Assembly: GCA_014799405.1 (NCBI GenBank) | Contig: JAAVIA010000001.1 | Coordinates: forward strand, 1 to 49,160 | Length of the DNA stretch: 49,160 nucleotides | Direction of reading: 5' to 3' | Origin: Lachnospiraceae bacterium | GTDB lineage: Bacteria; Bacillota; Clostridia; Lachnospirales; Lachnospiraceae | In this document: positions 41,251 through 49,160 of the stretch, one piece after another | How the letters are laid out: every line of letters begins with the position of its first letter | Numbering within the stretch: the stretch's first letter is position 1 | Program-made: the position numbers and the translations under genes | The notes under the pieces: generated by a model | Seen by the model: only the letters and a program-made list of their open reading frames with translations | What the model was told of the DNA's origin: nothing | The model's database searches: none

Positions 41251-41748
41251 ATGAAAAAGAAATTTTTATTTATATTGGTGCTTGCCGTTGCGATGATGGC
41301 TTTATTTACAGCATGCGGAAAGGATAAGGGGGATGCGGGAACCCAGGCTGAGGCTAAGGATGTAAAGACTCAGGAGGCGGCTGATGCAATACGGACTCAG
41401 GGTGACTTTAAGGATCAGCTTGCGACGGTTCACAATACAACTGCACTTACAAGACTTTATGTTTTAGATGAAGCAAATATTGAGGAGGCAGCATTTTACA
41501 CTAATTCAAGCTCAACCGCTGAGGAAATTGCAGTTATAAAGGTAAAGTCACAGGATTATATTGATACGGTAAAGGCTGCGTATGAAAAGCGTATTGCAGA
41601 TCAAAAAGACGCATGTAAGGATTATCTTCCTGATGAAATGCCGAAGCTGGATTCAGCAGTTATATATGTAAATGGTAATTATGCCGTGCTCTGTATATCA
41701 AATGATAACAGTAAGATGGAAGGAATTATAAAGGGAATTTTTGAATAA
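41251..41748 (+). CDS. DUF4358-like lipoprotein
   Basis: 165 aa with a lipoprotein signal peptide: KKKFLFILVLAVAMMALFTAC, lipobox LFTAC, mature Cys near residue 22, then a GKDKGDAG linker. The remaining domain, with LTRLYVLDEANIEEAAFYTNSSSTAEEIAVIKVKSQDYIDTVKAAYEKRIADQ in succession and NYAVLCISND near the end, looks like the DUF4358 family of clostridial lipoproteins, whose role is unknown. It is exported and tethered to the outer face of the membrane. It has its own promoter and terminator, so it is a single-gene unit. The family call is from memory of pattern. Confidence 0.75.
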   Translation: MKKKFLFILVLAVAMMALFTACGKDKGDAGTQAEAKDVKTQEAADAIRTQGDFKDQLATVHNTTALTRLYVLDEANIEEAAFYTNSSSTAEEIAVIKVKSQDYIDTVKAAYEKRIADQKDACKDYLPDEMPKLDSAVIYVNGNYAVLCISNDNSKMEGIIKGIFE

Positions 41749-41749
41749 C

Positions 41750-41827
41750 AAAGGACAGGCTGTTTGTATATAGTATAATATAAGTCCATGCGACCTATAT
41801 TCACCATATAAACAGCCTGCCCTTTTT
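41750..41827. terminator. Bidirectional terminator between lipoprotein and Ig-like genes
   Basis: AAAGGACAGGCTGTTT (41750-41765) pairs with AAACAGCCTGCCCTTT (41810-41825). T-rich sequence follows on the plus strand and the A-rich left side serves the minus strand. The loop contains a smaller AT hairpin. Confidence 0.8.
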
Positions 41828-41877
41828 CTTTGTTCTTCTAATAAAATACAATTTCTCCGGTTGCATGTTTATATAAA

Positions 41878-42219
41878 TTATAGTTTAAACTTAATCTTAA
41901 CGGGTTCACTAAGCTTCTGACCGCCCTTTGACTTAACGTCGGAGGTAATAATGAGAAAATAGTATTCATTGGTTGAATACGGCTCAAGCGGTTCAACCTC
42001 AATAATCTCATCCTCAGTTTTATAATTGATTTTTGTCCGCAGCTTTTGATTTTGAGAGTTTGCAACGTACATTGTATTCGGATTGACAGTCTTTGGGTCT
42101 AATGGAGTGCTGAAGCGGACTCTCCATACAAAATTTCCTGTCTTAAACTTCAAGTCCTGCTTAACCTTATTTGAAAGGCTAGGTGGAATTTCTTCAATAT
42201 CTATCAATGCTTTAGCCAT
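41878..42219 (-). CDS. Small Ig-like (Big_5/SbsA-type) domain protein
   Basis: 113 aa on the minus strand, start ATG 42219 behind AAGAGGTG. An upstream extension in frame has no ribosome site. The sequence VWRVRFSTPLDPKTVNPNTMYVANS and YEFLIITSDVKSKGG-like ending (actual YYFLIITSDVKSKGGQKLS) follow the bacterial Ig-like Big_5 pattern of surface-layer and adhesin proteins. It has no signal peptide or anchor of its own, so either it stays in the cytoplasm or its export is unusual. Role unknown. Confidence 0.7.
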   Translation of the reverse strand: MAKALIDIEEIPPSLSNKVKQDLKFKTGNFVWRVRFSTPLDPKTVNPNTMYVANSQNQKLRTKINYKTEDEIIEVEPLEPYSTNEYYFLIITSDVKSKGGQKLSEPVKIKFKL

Positions 42220-42485
42220 AATACACCTCTTAAAAATGTAAATGAATAAGTTAATCATTAAATGTAAATCATTATTAAGTGTACCATATATGAAGGGCTT
42301 ATACAAATATTTTTTTTGTCGGAAAAATAAAAAAATTGCGACCAATAGGGGCTTTACATCGTCAAAACGTAATAATAAAATCTGATTATTACAAAAATGT
42401 TACAAATAAATTACACAACAACCAAATTTCGAAACAAAAAAGTAACCTGTTAAAAATTATGAATGAATTGTAAGGAGATGATAAA

Positions 42486-43259
42486 ATGAAAAATTATTTT
42501 AAAAACTCCTACAAAAGAAAAAACAGACAGACATATGGTGCAAATTTATTTATCGCGACAGTTACAATGGCGGTTGTATTGGCTTTGTCATTTGAAAGAT
42601 CTCTTGCAGCCGGTGAAATAGTACCTTGGAAAAATATACAGACAATGTCAAAGGTATCCTCCTACTCGGAGCCGGTATATAAGGAATGTGTATATGTATA
42701 CGACGATACTCTTGAGGCGGGAAAACGTGAAATAGACCAGGAAGAGATTGTGGGCAGCCGAAAGATTACGGTTATGCAGACATATTACAAGGGTATGGAA
42801 ATGGAAAATAAGATTATAGACAGTCAGGTGGTAAAAGAACCACAGCCAAAGGTGATTCGCATAGGAACCTATGTGCCGCCTGAATATATAGAGCCGGTAT
42901 CGGATTACTTTATTACCTCGGAATTTGGACCAAGGTGGGGAAAAAACCACAATGGTGTAGACCTTGCGGTATGTATGGGAACTGAGGTAAAGGCAACTGC
43001 CGATGGAGTTGTAGTAAGGGCTGACTGGTACAGCAACTATGGAATATGCGTGGATATTGACCATGGAAATGGGGTTATGAGCCGATATGCACATTTAAGC
43101 TCCGCGCTTGTTTCAGAGGGACAGTATGTATCTCAGGGAGAATGTATTGCCCTTTCAGGAAGTACGGGCTACAGCACGGGACCGCATCTGCACTTTGAGC
43201 TTCAATTTGACGGCACGGCAAAAAACCCTTTAGATTACATGGAGCCTATTGACTTATAG
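42486..43259 (+). CDS. G5 domain + M23 (LytM) peptidoglycan endopeptidase
   Basis: 257 aa, ATG behind AAGGAGATG. It has an N-terminal membrane or signal segment (LFIATVTMAVVLALSF), then a G5-like region (about residues 60-125, TLEAGKREIDQEEIVGSRK and KVIRIGTYVPP), then a complete M23 domain. The zinc ligands are intact: HNGVDLA, SRYAHLSS and TGPHLHFEL. It should cleave peptide crosslinks of peptidoglycan outside the membrane. Its position just upstream of the flagellin cluster suggests work on the wall for flagellar or cell-separation purposes. The intact site contrasts with the dead M23 protein at 27760. Confidence 0.9.
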   Translation: MKNYFKNSYKRKNRQTYGANLFIATVTMAVVLALSFERSLAAGEIVPWKNIQTMSKVSSYSEPVYKECVYVYDDTLEAGKREIDQEEIVGSRKITVMQTYYKGMEMENKIIDSQVVKEPQPKVIRIGTYVPPEYIEPVSDYFITSEFGPRWGKNHNGVDLAVCMGTEVKATADGVVVRADWYSNYGICVDIDHGNGVMSRYAHLSSALVSEGQYVSQGECIALSGSTGYSTGPHLHFELQFDGTAKNPLDYMEPIDL

Positions 43260-43308
43260 GAACGAACTGCCAACATAAATTATCAATTCAAGTTTTTGAA
43301 TAGAAAGA

Positions 43309-43328
43309 CCGATAAATAAAATATAGTT
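43309..43328 (+). promoter_or_regulatory. Possible flagellar sigma factor -10 (CCGATAAATAAAATATAGTT)
   Basis: CCGATAA followed by AAATATAGTT recurs upstream of the flagellin gene (46353-46370). It resembles the sigma-28/SigD -10 element (GCCGATAT). No convincing TAAA -35 is visible at the right distance. Confidence 0.4.
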
Positions 43329-43364
43329 ACAGGAGTATATTTATTAAGGGGTCAGGTGCTTAGT

Positions 43365-46328
43365 ATGACAAACATGATTGATAATAATTTGATGAAGGCG
43401 GAGGCTGCATACACAAAGGGAAGGGAAACCGGAGCAAAGGACAAGTCGGCAATGGATGCGCTTTCGTTGGGCAAGGCTGATGAAATAAACGGCTATGTAT
43501 ACGACGGTAAGGAGGCAGGTGACAGGCGGGGCATTGACACCGCAGACCACTTTGCCGATTATCTGGATGCCCAAAGAGAGCGGGCAAAGGAGAAAAAAGA
43601 GGATGTGCGCTCCAAGGAGGAGCAGGAAAAGGAAGCCGCAAAGGAGATTAGAAATAACCTTTCCTCCGAGGAGATAAAAAAGCTTAAAATGATGGGAATC
43701 GATATTGAGGGAGCAACCCTTTCCGACCTTATGGGCGTTATAAATACCATGAGAGGCAATGCCCATAGGGAAGAAACTGCACAGCTTTTTGCAGACATAA
43801 AGGCAGACAGCGGTGATATGGGGGACCTTAATATTGTGGGCGGCAGCGTAAAAGTTGCGGGAACGGACATAAAGGTAGACGTATCCGTAGTTGACGTGGT
43901 TGCCGAAAAAAGCAAAGAGGAGCAGGCTCCTGATTTTGATATAACAAATAATGAGCTGGTCTATCTTATAAAAAATGATTTGGGTGTTTCAAGGGAAAAT
44001 ATTTATAAGGCTCATTACAGCGGAAGCAGACAGAATGACACTCAGGACTCTGAGACATTGGTGGAGCAGATGAGGCAGCAGATTGACAGAGCTATAGAGC
44101 AGGCGGGTTACGAGCCTTCTCCTGAAAGCTACAGAGCAGCCCGTTTTATGATGGACAATCAGCTTGCAGTCACTCCGGATACAATAAAAAAATATATAGA
44201 ATTTCAAGACCTTGTTGGTCAGTCTGTAAAGGAGGCAGATATGCCTGCCGATGATGAAGAAATGGCTGACCTTGAGGCGGAGGAACTTTATGTAAAAACA
44301 AATTCCGTAACAGCGGAGGCTGTGTACGAGCTTGCCATGGAGGATAAGGAAATAACGATTTCTGCGGCGTATACAAAAACCGTATCTTTAAGGCAGAGAA
44401 AATCCAAGCCGAAATATGAGGCGGAGGAGTTAAACAAAATTTTGCAGGGCTACGGTGAAAATGGAACCGAGGCACAGCGAAGGGCAGTTACCGCTATAAG
44501 ACAGATGGAAGAAATAAGGCTTTCCATGACCGTGAGCATGGCGGGAAGACTTGCAAAAATGAATATGAGCATTGACACCAAGGAGCTTTCCAAGGTTGTT
44601 GACACACTTAAACAGATAGAAAATCAGATGATAGAGGAAAAGCTTGGTACGGCGGCGACACCTGAAAATGTAGAGCTATATAAGACATTAAATGAGCATA
44701 TGGAATCTCTTGCCGAAAGCCATATGGGAGTTTTGGGAACGCCTCTTAAAGGAGCGGAATTTACCGTAAGAGGACTTTATGACGCAGGCGCAGAAGCAGC
44801 CTTTCATGATGCTCAAGAAGGCGTAGAAAGTACAGAGGCGGCCTCCTTTGAGAGAGTGAGAAGAAGCTATGAGGCAGTCGGTACCGCACCAAGAAGCGAT
44901 ATGGGCGACAGTATAACGAAAGCATTTTCAAATGTTGACGATATAATTGCGGACCTTGGCTTTGAGGTCAATATTGAAACGCAGAGGGCCGTTAAAATAC
45001 TTGGCTATAATTCCATTTCCATCACGCCTGAAAACATAAATCAGGTAATGGAATATGACAGGCAGGTAAATGAGCTTATGGATGCATTTTATCCGGAGGC
45101 GGTTTTGGGAGCGATAAAAGATGGAATAAATCCTTTGGATGTCCCGATAGACGAGCTTGTGGATATGGTGAGAGCCCACAATTACAATGAGGGCGTAACC
45201 GAAGCGGAAAACTTCGCCACATATCTTATGGATGTTGAAAAACAGGGAAACATAACCAAGGAGGAGCGGGAGAGCTACATCGGTATATACAGGGCTATGG
45301 ATAAGCTCGCCAAATCTAAGGATAGGGAAGCAGGCTGGATATTTGCAAACGGAAGCAGACTGACCGTGAGAAACCTTATTTCGGCAATGAGAAGCCGCAG
45401 GACGGCAGGTATCAGCTTCGGAGTTGATGATAGCTTTGGCGCTTTGGAATCAGGCGGAATAGAAAACAGTATTACCGACCAGATTGAAAGTGCGTTTAAC
45501 AGCATTGAAAAATTCAATTCATTGGATAAAGCCGTAGAAAGATATATTGAGGAAAATCAGATTGAATACTCCATGACGAATGCATTTGCGGTTGATACAA
45601 TGCTGAAGTCAACGGGCGGCATATATCAGATGGTTTCGGAAATTATGGAGAAGCTTAAATTTTCCACTAACGTAAAGGATGAAATGATTGACACTGAAAC
45701 AGAGAATATGGCTGATTCCCTTTCAGGTGAGGAAATAGAGATAGCGTTTACGATGGAAAGTATGTTGGAGCATATTGAAAATAAGTCTGATATTTCACTT
45801 ACATATGACGATATAAGGAATCGTATTACGGAGCTTATGTATAGTGCCGGTGCTGCGGGGATTATAACCGCCGCTGACATTTCTGCAATAAAAACTGTAA
45901 ATGCGGGATTAAATATTGCAAGTCACATGGCAAAAAACGACAAATATCAGATTCCTGTTGACACGAAGGATGGGGTTAAGGTTATGAACCTTACAATAAA
46001 ATCCGGTCAGGGCGACAGGGGAAGCATAAGCGTATCCATTGAGGGAAATGAGATGGGTATGATAAGCGCAAGAGTTTCAGTCGTAAATGAAAATACGCTT
46101 GCCGGCTATATTGAAAGCGCTACAAGCGAGGGCAGCCTTGCCCTTAGTCAGGCGGCAGATGATTTTAGTGTACATATGAGGCAGCTTGGATTTAATACAG
46201 ACAGAGTAAGGGTAGGCGTTGGAATCACAAAATCACAGGTACGTGAAAAGGAATATACAGGAGACGGAAGAATTATATATTCTGCGGCAACGGCGGTGGT
46301 AAAATCCATTGCAAATATTCTTAAGTAG
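43365..46328 (+). CDS. Very large flagellar-cluster protein with FliK-like C-terminus
   Basis: 987 aa from ATG 43365 (AGGTG site; GTG 43356 also possible). It is highly charged, mostly helical and without signal peptide or membrane segment. The first 200 residues include a KEKKEDVRSKEEQEKEAAKE coiled coil. The centre repeats a roughly 90-residue helical pattern several times (blocks with EAGYEPSPESYRAARFMMDN, GFEVNIETQRAVKILGYN and FMTNAFAVDTML-like turns). The last 110 residues (GSISVSIEGNEMGMISARV ... AADDFSVHMRQLGFNTDRVRVGVG) have the pattern of the FliK C-terminal domain that switches flagellar export. A role in hook-length control or export is inferred. It may match a Lachnospiraceae DUF, but I cannot name it with confidence. 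Confidence 0.7.
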   Translation: MTNMIDNNLMKAEAAYTKGRETGAKDKSAMDALSLGKADEINGYVYDGKEAGDRRGIDTADHFADYLDAQRERAKEKKEDVRSKEEQEKEAAKEIRNNLSSEEIKKLKMMGIDIEGATLSDLMGVINTMRGNAHREETAQLFADIKADSGDMGDLNIVGGSVKVAGTDIKVDVSVVDVVAEKSKEEQAPDFDITNNELVYLIKNDLGVSRENIYKAHYSGSRQNDTQDSETLVEQMRQQIDRAIEQAGYEPSPESYRAARFMMDNQLAVTPDTIKKYIEFQDLVGQSVKEADMPADDEEMADLEAEELYVKTNSVTAEAVYELAMEDKEITISAAYTKTVSLRQRKSKPKYEAEELNKILQGYGENGTEAQRRAVTAIRQMEEIRLSMTVSMAGRLAKMNMSIDTKELSKVVDTLKQIENQMIEEKLGTAATPENVELYKTLNEHMESLAESHMGVLGTPLKGAEFTVRGLYDAGAEAAFHDAQEGVESTEAASFERVRRSYEAVGTAPRSDMGDSITKAFSNVDDIIADLGFEVNIETQRAVKILGYNSISITPENINQVMEYDRQVNELMDAFYPEAVLGAIKDGINPLDVPIDELVDMVRAHNYNEGVTEAENFATYLMDVEKQGNITKEERESYIGIYRAMDKLAKSKDREAGWIFANGSRLTVRNLISAMRSRRTAGISFGVDDSFGALESGGIENSITDQIESAFNSIEKFNSLDKAVERYIEENQIEYSMTNAFAVDTMLKSTGGIYQMVSEIMEKLKFSTNVKDEMIDTETENMADSLSGEEIEIAFTMESMLEHIENKSDISLTYDDIRNRITELMYSAGAAGIITAADISAIKTVNAGLNIASHMAKNDKYQIPVDTKDGVKVMNLTIKSGQGDRGSISVSIEGNEMGMISARVSVVNENTLAGYIESATSEGSLALSQAADDFSVHMRQLGFNTDRVRVGVGITKSQVREKEYTGDGRIIYSAATAVVKSIANILK

Positions 46329-46352
46329 CACTTTATCAAAAGATACAAAAAG

Positions 46353-46370
46353 CCGATAAAAAATATAGTT
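46353..46370 (+). promoter_or_regulatory. Possible flagellar sigma factor -10 of the flagellin gene
   Basis: GCCGATAA (46352-46359) with following AAATATAGTT, the same block as at 43309. It lies about 45 bp before the start codon. The -35 is weak. Confidence 0.45.
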
Positions 46371-46403
46371 GTATATAATGCGGTGATTACAGGAGGTACA
46401 TAT

Positions 46404-47831
46404 ATGAGAATCAATCACAATTCACTTGCTTTAAATGCCAGTGACCATTTTGCAAAGCTTAATGCAAATATATCAAAGTCTATGGAGAGACTTTCATCAG
46501 GAACAAAGATTACAAGTCCGGCTGATGATTCGGCAGGATTGGCGATAGCTACCAGAATGGATGCACAGATAAGAGGTCTTAAGAGAGCATCATTAAACTC
46601 AAATGACGGAATATCCGTCATACAGTCTGCCGAGGGAGGCTTAAATGAGATACACAGTATACTTGCCAGAATGAGGGAGCTTGCGGTAAAGGCTGCAAAT
46701 GATGTGGAATATGAGGAAGACAGAGATACCATACAGGAGGAAATTGATTCTCTTGTTGAGGAAATCGATCAGATAACCGATGTAACTGCATTTAACGGAC
46801 AGAAGCTTTTGAACGGTGATATGGCAAGACGTTCTCTTTCCAGTGAATATAGCATACAGGCTACGTATATATCGGAGGAGGTAAGTGTTGGAGTTTATGA
46901 ACTCGAGGTTACTGCCATTGCCACACAGGCAATATATTCAACAGGCTTTTCCTATTCAGGTGCAACCATAACTGCTGATGAAGTGGGAACAGTAAATATT
47001 AACGGCTTCAGCGTATCAATAACGGAGGGAATGACTGCAACAGAGGTTTACAGTGAGCTTCAGTCCCATCTTTATAAGATAGGAATAGACGTTATGGCAT
47101 CTACTGACGGTGGTGTGACGGAGGCTGATTTTGCCACAGGTGCACCGGTTTATTTTAAGACGCAGCAGTATGGCTCAAATGAGAAAATAGAAATAAAAGT
47201 GAGCAATGATGATCTTGCTGCATTCCTTGGTATTACAGATGGAGATTCGGTAAGCGGAACGGATTGCGAGGCAACCTTAAATGTAACCGATGATGGATTT
47301 TCAGCTACGGCAACATTGCTTACCGATGGCAATGAGATAAGTATTGTTGACAGAAGCGGATTTAAGATGACGGTTGAGATTGACCCTGACATTGCTCCGG
47401 CAGGTGGAGCTACTGCAACCATAGAGGTTCTCTCTGCGGGAACAATGGTTATACAGACAGGCTCAAATCAGGGAGAACAGCTCTCCATAGATATACCTGC
47501 GTTGGATGCAGAGGGTCTTAAGGTTGATAATCTTATCATGTATACTCACGCACATGCATCTAAAGCGATAGAGCTTATTGATGAGGCGGTAAAAAAGGTA
47601 TCCTCCATACGCTCAAAGCTTGGCGCATATGAAAACAGATTTGAGGATATATTTGACAACTTAGAGATTCAGAATGAAAGTCTTACAGGTGCATACTCAA
47701 GAATTATGGATACGGATATGGCGGAGGAAATGACAAATTATACACAGCTTGACGTATTGTCACAGGCAGCTATTTCCATGATGCAGAGGTCGAATGAAAG
47801 ACCTGAATCCATATTACAGCTTCTTCAGTAG
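46404..47831 (+). CDS. hag: Flagellin
   Basis: 475 aa from ATG 46404 (AGGAGGTACATAT). The conserved N-terminal D0/D1 region reads MRINHNSLALNASDHFAKLN, then MERLSSGTKITSPADDSAGLAIATRM. The C-terminal D1/D0 helices (KVSSIRSKLGAYENRFE, AYSRIMDTDMAEEMTNYTQLDVLSQAAISMM) end in ILQLLQ. The centre, residues about 150-390, is a variable beta-rich domain with acidic residues that will face the medium. The protein polymerises into the filament after type III export. FliS follows 51 bp later. The symbol hag or fliC is interchangeable. Confidence 0.95.
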   Translation: MRINHNSLALNASDHFAKLNANISKSMERLSSGTKITSPADDSAGLAIATRMDAQIRGLKRASLNSNDGISVIQSAEGGLNEIHSILARMRELAVKAANDVEYEEDRDTIQEEIDSLVEEIDQITDVTAFNGQKLLNGDMARRSLSSEYSIQATYISEEVSVGVYELEVTAIATQAIYSTGFSYSGATITADEVGTVNINGFSVSITEGMTATEVYSELQSHLYKIGIDVMASTDGGVTEADFATGAPVYFKTQQYGSNEKIEIKVSNDDLAAFLGITDGDSVSGTDCEATLNVTDDGFSATATLLTDGNEISIVDRSGFKMTVEIDPDIAPAGGATATIEVLSAGTMVIQTGSNQGEQLSIDIPALDAEGLKVDNLIMYTHAHASKAIELIDEAVKKVSSIRSKLGAYENRFEDIFDNLEIQNESLTGAYSRIMDTDMAEEMTNYTQLDVLSQAAISMMQRSNERPESILQLLQ

Positions 47832-47881
47832 TTATTATTAAGTGAAGCAGAATCAGAATATGGTGATGGAGGGCACAGGGT

Positions 47882-48361
47882 ATGACGAAGGAACAGATAC
47901 AGGAATATACACTTAAAACAAGTCAGGCAAATCACAGCGGACTTATGGTTATCCTTTTTGATGTGGAGAGAATCCATACAGGTGATGCCTTAAGCTCATA
48001 TAAAGCGGGCAATATAGACCAGTATTTAAGATATATTGAACTTGCAAAAAGAGCCCATAATGAAATCATGGCGGGCGTAAATCCTGCAGATAAGGCCGGT
48101 GCAGGTATGCTTAAGGTGTTGAGATTTATATATGCAAGACTTGTAAAAAGCACTGTGACGAGAAAGCCGGATGAACTTGAAAGATGTATGGCTATGATGG
48201 ATAAATTTAAGGCCTGTTTTGAAGAACTTCAGCAGATAGATGACCCTGAGCCTGTTATGAAAAATACTCATCAGGTTTATGCAGGACTTACATATGGACG
48301 TGGAACGCTAAATGAAAGCGTTGACGTACAAAATTATGGAAGCAGAGGATACAAAGCGTAA
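47882..48361 (+). CDS. fliS: Flagellar protein FliS family (flagellin export chaperone)
   Basis: 159 aa, ATG behind GGAGGGCACAGGGT. It is a four-helix protein with LMVILFDVERIHTGDALSSYKAGN, the FliS helix that normally reads LIxMLYDGAIxxxxxA, and a C-terminal extension with conserved NTHQVYAGLTYGRGTLNE. FliS binds the flagellin C-terminal disorder and stops it from polymerising in the cytoplasm. The position immediately after flagellin supports the assignment, although the sequence is divergent from the classical family. Confidence 0.82.
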   Translation: MTKEQIQEYTLKTSQANHSGLMVILFDVERIHTGDALSSYKAGNIDQYLRYIELAKRAHNEIMAGVNPADKAGAGMLKVLRFIYARLVKSTVTRKPDELERCMAMMDKFKACFEELQQIDDPEPVMKNTHQVYAGLTYGRGTLNESVDVQNYGSRGYKA

Positions 48362-48381
48362 TTGTTACGGAGGGTAAAAAA

Positions 48382-48798
48382 TTGAAAAAGGATGATTGTA
48401 TTTTTTGTAAGATAGCAGCAGGTGAAATTCCATCAACAACTGTTTATGAGACAAATGAATTCAAGGTGTTTTTTGATATTGCACCTGCCAGCAAGGGTCA
48501 TGCGCTCATAATTCCAAAGGAGCATTTTGACAATGTTTTTTCCTTGGATAGTGAGACGGCAGGCAAGTTGTTTTCGCTTGCAACGGTTGTTGCCAGAGCG
48601 CTTAAGGAGGAAACGGGCTGCGAGGGAATGAACCTTCTTCAAAATAACGGAGAAATAGCAGGACAGACCGTTCATCATTTCCATATGCATTTTATTCCAA
48701 GATATGAGGGTGACGATATTAAACTTATACCTGCACCCCACGAAGCGGATAAGGATTATCTTGCAGAACTTGCCGAGAGAGTTAAGAAGCATATATAG
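48382..48798 (+). CDS. HIT family hydrolase (histidine triad)
   Basis: 138 aa with a TTG start at 48382 behind GGAGGG. It opens KKDDCIFCKIAAGEIPSTTVYE (the CIFCKI pair is typical of Hint/HIT proteins) and carries the histidine triad HHFHMHF near residue 100, the catalytic His-phi-His-phi-His. It hydrolyses nucleoside phosphoramidates or AMP-conjugates in the cytoplasm. The length is normal. Cotranscription with fliS is likely from the 20-bp gap, but the function is general. Confidence 0.93.
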   Translation: MKKDDCIFCKIAAGEIPSTTVYETNEFKVFFDIAPASKGHALIIPKEHFDNVFSLDSETAGKLFSLATVVARALKEETGCEGMNLLQNNGEIAGQTVHHFHMHFIPRYEGDDIKLIPAPHEADKDYLAELAERVKKHI

Positions 48799-48818
48799 AT
48801 TTATATATTGTAATTTGA

Positions 48819-48877
48819 GGGGCTGTCGCACTAAGAATATTTATATTATGGTATAAATATTCTTAGTGTGACAGCCC
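48819..48877. terminator. Solo GGCTGTCGCACTAAG hairpin (bidirectional terminator)
   Basis: GGGCTGTCGCACTAAGAAT and the following ATTTATA pair with TATAAAT and ATTCTTAGTGTGACAGCCC, a stem of about 26 bp with a single mismatch, then TTTT. It lies between the convergent HIT and TraX-like genes. The stem arm equals the end of the long elements A, C, D and E. Confidence 0.88.
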
Positions 48878-48899
48878 TTTTATACGTTATTAAAATAAA

Positions 48900-49160
48900 C
48901 TATAATAATGCCATATAGATTAAATATAGAATCGTAAGATGTAGTGGATAGTACACATAAAAAGCATATTTCATGGATGGCCCCTTTTTGCCATTGTGCA
49001 ATGCTATCGGTATTATTGATATAAGTGCAAAAAGCTCCCGTGGATTTTCAAAAAGCACTATACATATAAGCATTGCAATGGAAATTTTTACTGGATTGTC
49101 ACGGAATATGTAGAAAATAAGTATGAGCAATATGCCGAAAATGCTGTAGTCCGTGTTAAG
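48900..49160 (-). CDS. TraX-like membrane acyltransferase-family protein (5' end outside window)
   Basis: Minus-strand frame ending at 48900, still open at the window edge (87 codons seen). The sequence runs NTDYSIFGILLILIFYIF, then FENPRELFALISIIPI and HNGKKGPSMKYAFYVYYPLHLTILYLIYMALL. This is the C-terminal part of the TraX family (DNxDxx near NTDY and FYxxYPxHL at the end), which are multi-span membrane proteins related to F-pilin acetylase and widespread in Firmicutes without conjugation genes. No conjugation genes are in the window, so the substrate is unknown. Confidence 0.8.
   Translation of the reverse strand, partial: LNTDYSIFGILLILIFYIFRDNPVKISIAMLICIVLFENPRELFALISIIPIALHNGKKGPSMKYAFYVYYPLHLTILYLIYMALL

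Noticed and set aside
48900-49160. Conjugation locus suggested by the TraX-like gene
   Set aside because: No relaxase, coupling protein or mating-pair gene is visible, and chromosomal TraX homologues without conjugation are common.

Overview
The window looks like chromosomal DNA of an anaerobic, low-GC Firmicute, most likely Lachnospiraceae (Butyrivibrio/Coprococcus-like). The reasons are the AT-rich codon use, strong AGGAGG-type ribosome sites, a ptb-buk butyrate-forming gene pair, a GH94 cellobiose phosphorylase, a Lachnospiraceae-style flagellin/fliS cluster and SpoIID/SpoIIQ-like relics. I see no rRNA, tRNA, CRISPR array, prophage or complete insertion sequence. The genus is inferred, not proven.

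Layout. 1-1.25 kb: partial lipid kinase and an internally deleted Rpn-type nuclease remnant. 1.3-4.5 kb: metal-responsive operon (HMA chaperone, Zn/Cd P-type ATPase, ArsR/SmtB repressor, hexapeptide acyltransferase) behind a clear operator. 4.6-10.3 kb: Maf pyrophosphatase, TerB-like/CbxX AAA+ protein, Orn/Lys/Arg decarboxylase-family protein, MATE exporter, XRE regulator. 10.6-13.6 kb: AT-rich MBOAT + DHHW/AlgJ-like O-acetylation pair. 13.9-19.5 kb: small basic membrane protein, ptb, buk, a repeat-rich membrane-anchored protein, type I dehydroquinase. 19.9-27 kb: Gfo/Idh oxidoreductase, ileS, glycogen phosphorylase. 27.2-31.3 kb: truncated SpoIID-like and catalytically dead SpoIIQ-like proteins, a Fur/PerR regulator, a GGDEF/EAL protein, ACP. 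31.6-41 kb: cellobiose phosphorylase, TagF-like transferase, a broken yidC 5' fragment, ornithine-cyclodeaminase-like protein, a YidC-sulfatase fusion, aldose epimerase. 41.2-49.2 kb: DUF4358-like lipoprotein, Ig-like protein, G5-M23 peptidase, a very large FliK-like protein, flagellin, FliS, HIT protein, partial TraX-like protein.

Functional themes: phosphorolysis of cellobiose and glycogen to glucose-1-phosphate, butyrate kinase ATP generation, metal efflux, cell-envelope polymer modification (MBOAT/DHHW, TagF, YidC-sulfatase) and motility.

The most unusual feature is a dispersed family of long, nested inverted-repeat elements (about 6975-7177, 19541-19947, 26939-27163, 31341-31647, 39630-40019). 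They share two asymmetric modules, called here M1 (contains CGCTTTCGCTCGT ... GACGTARCGGTACTAA) and M2 (CCGTTTGAAGACGTCGGTAC). Four of the five share a hairpin core with covarying arms (AATTGCCGGCTTAAG type). Four also begin with the same GGCTGTCGCACTAAG-like terminus that is found alone as a simple terminator hairpin at 28563-28624 and 48819-48877. In two loci one M1/M2 unit lies inside another in the opposite orientation. Most copies fill the gap between two convergent genes. This is the best candidate here for an undescribed system.
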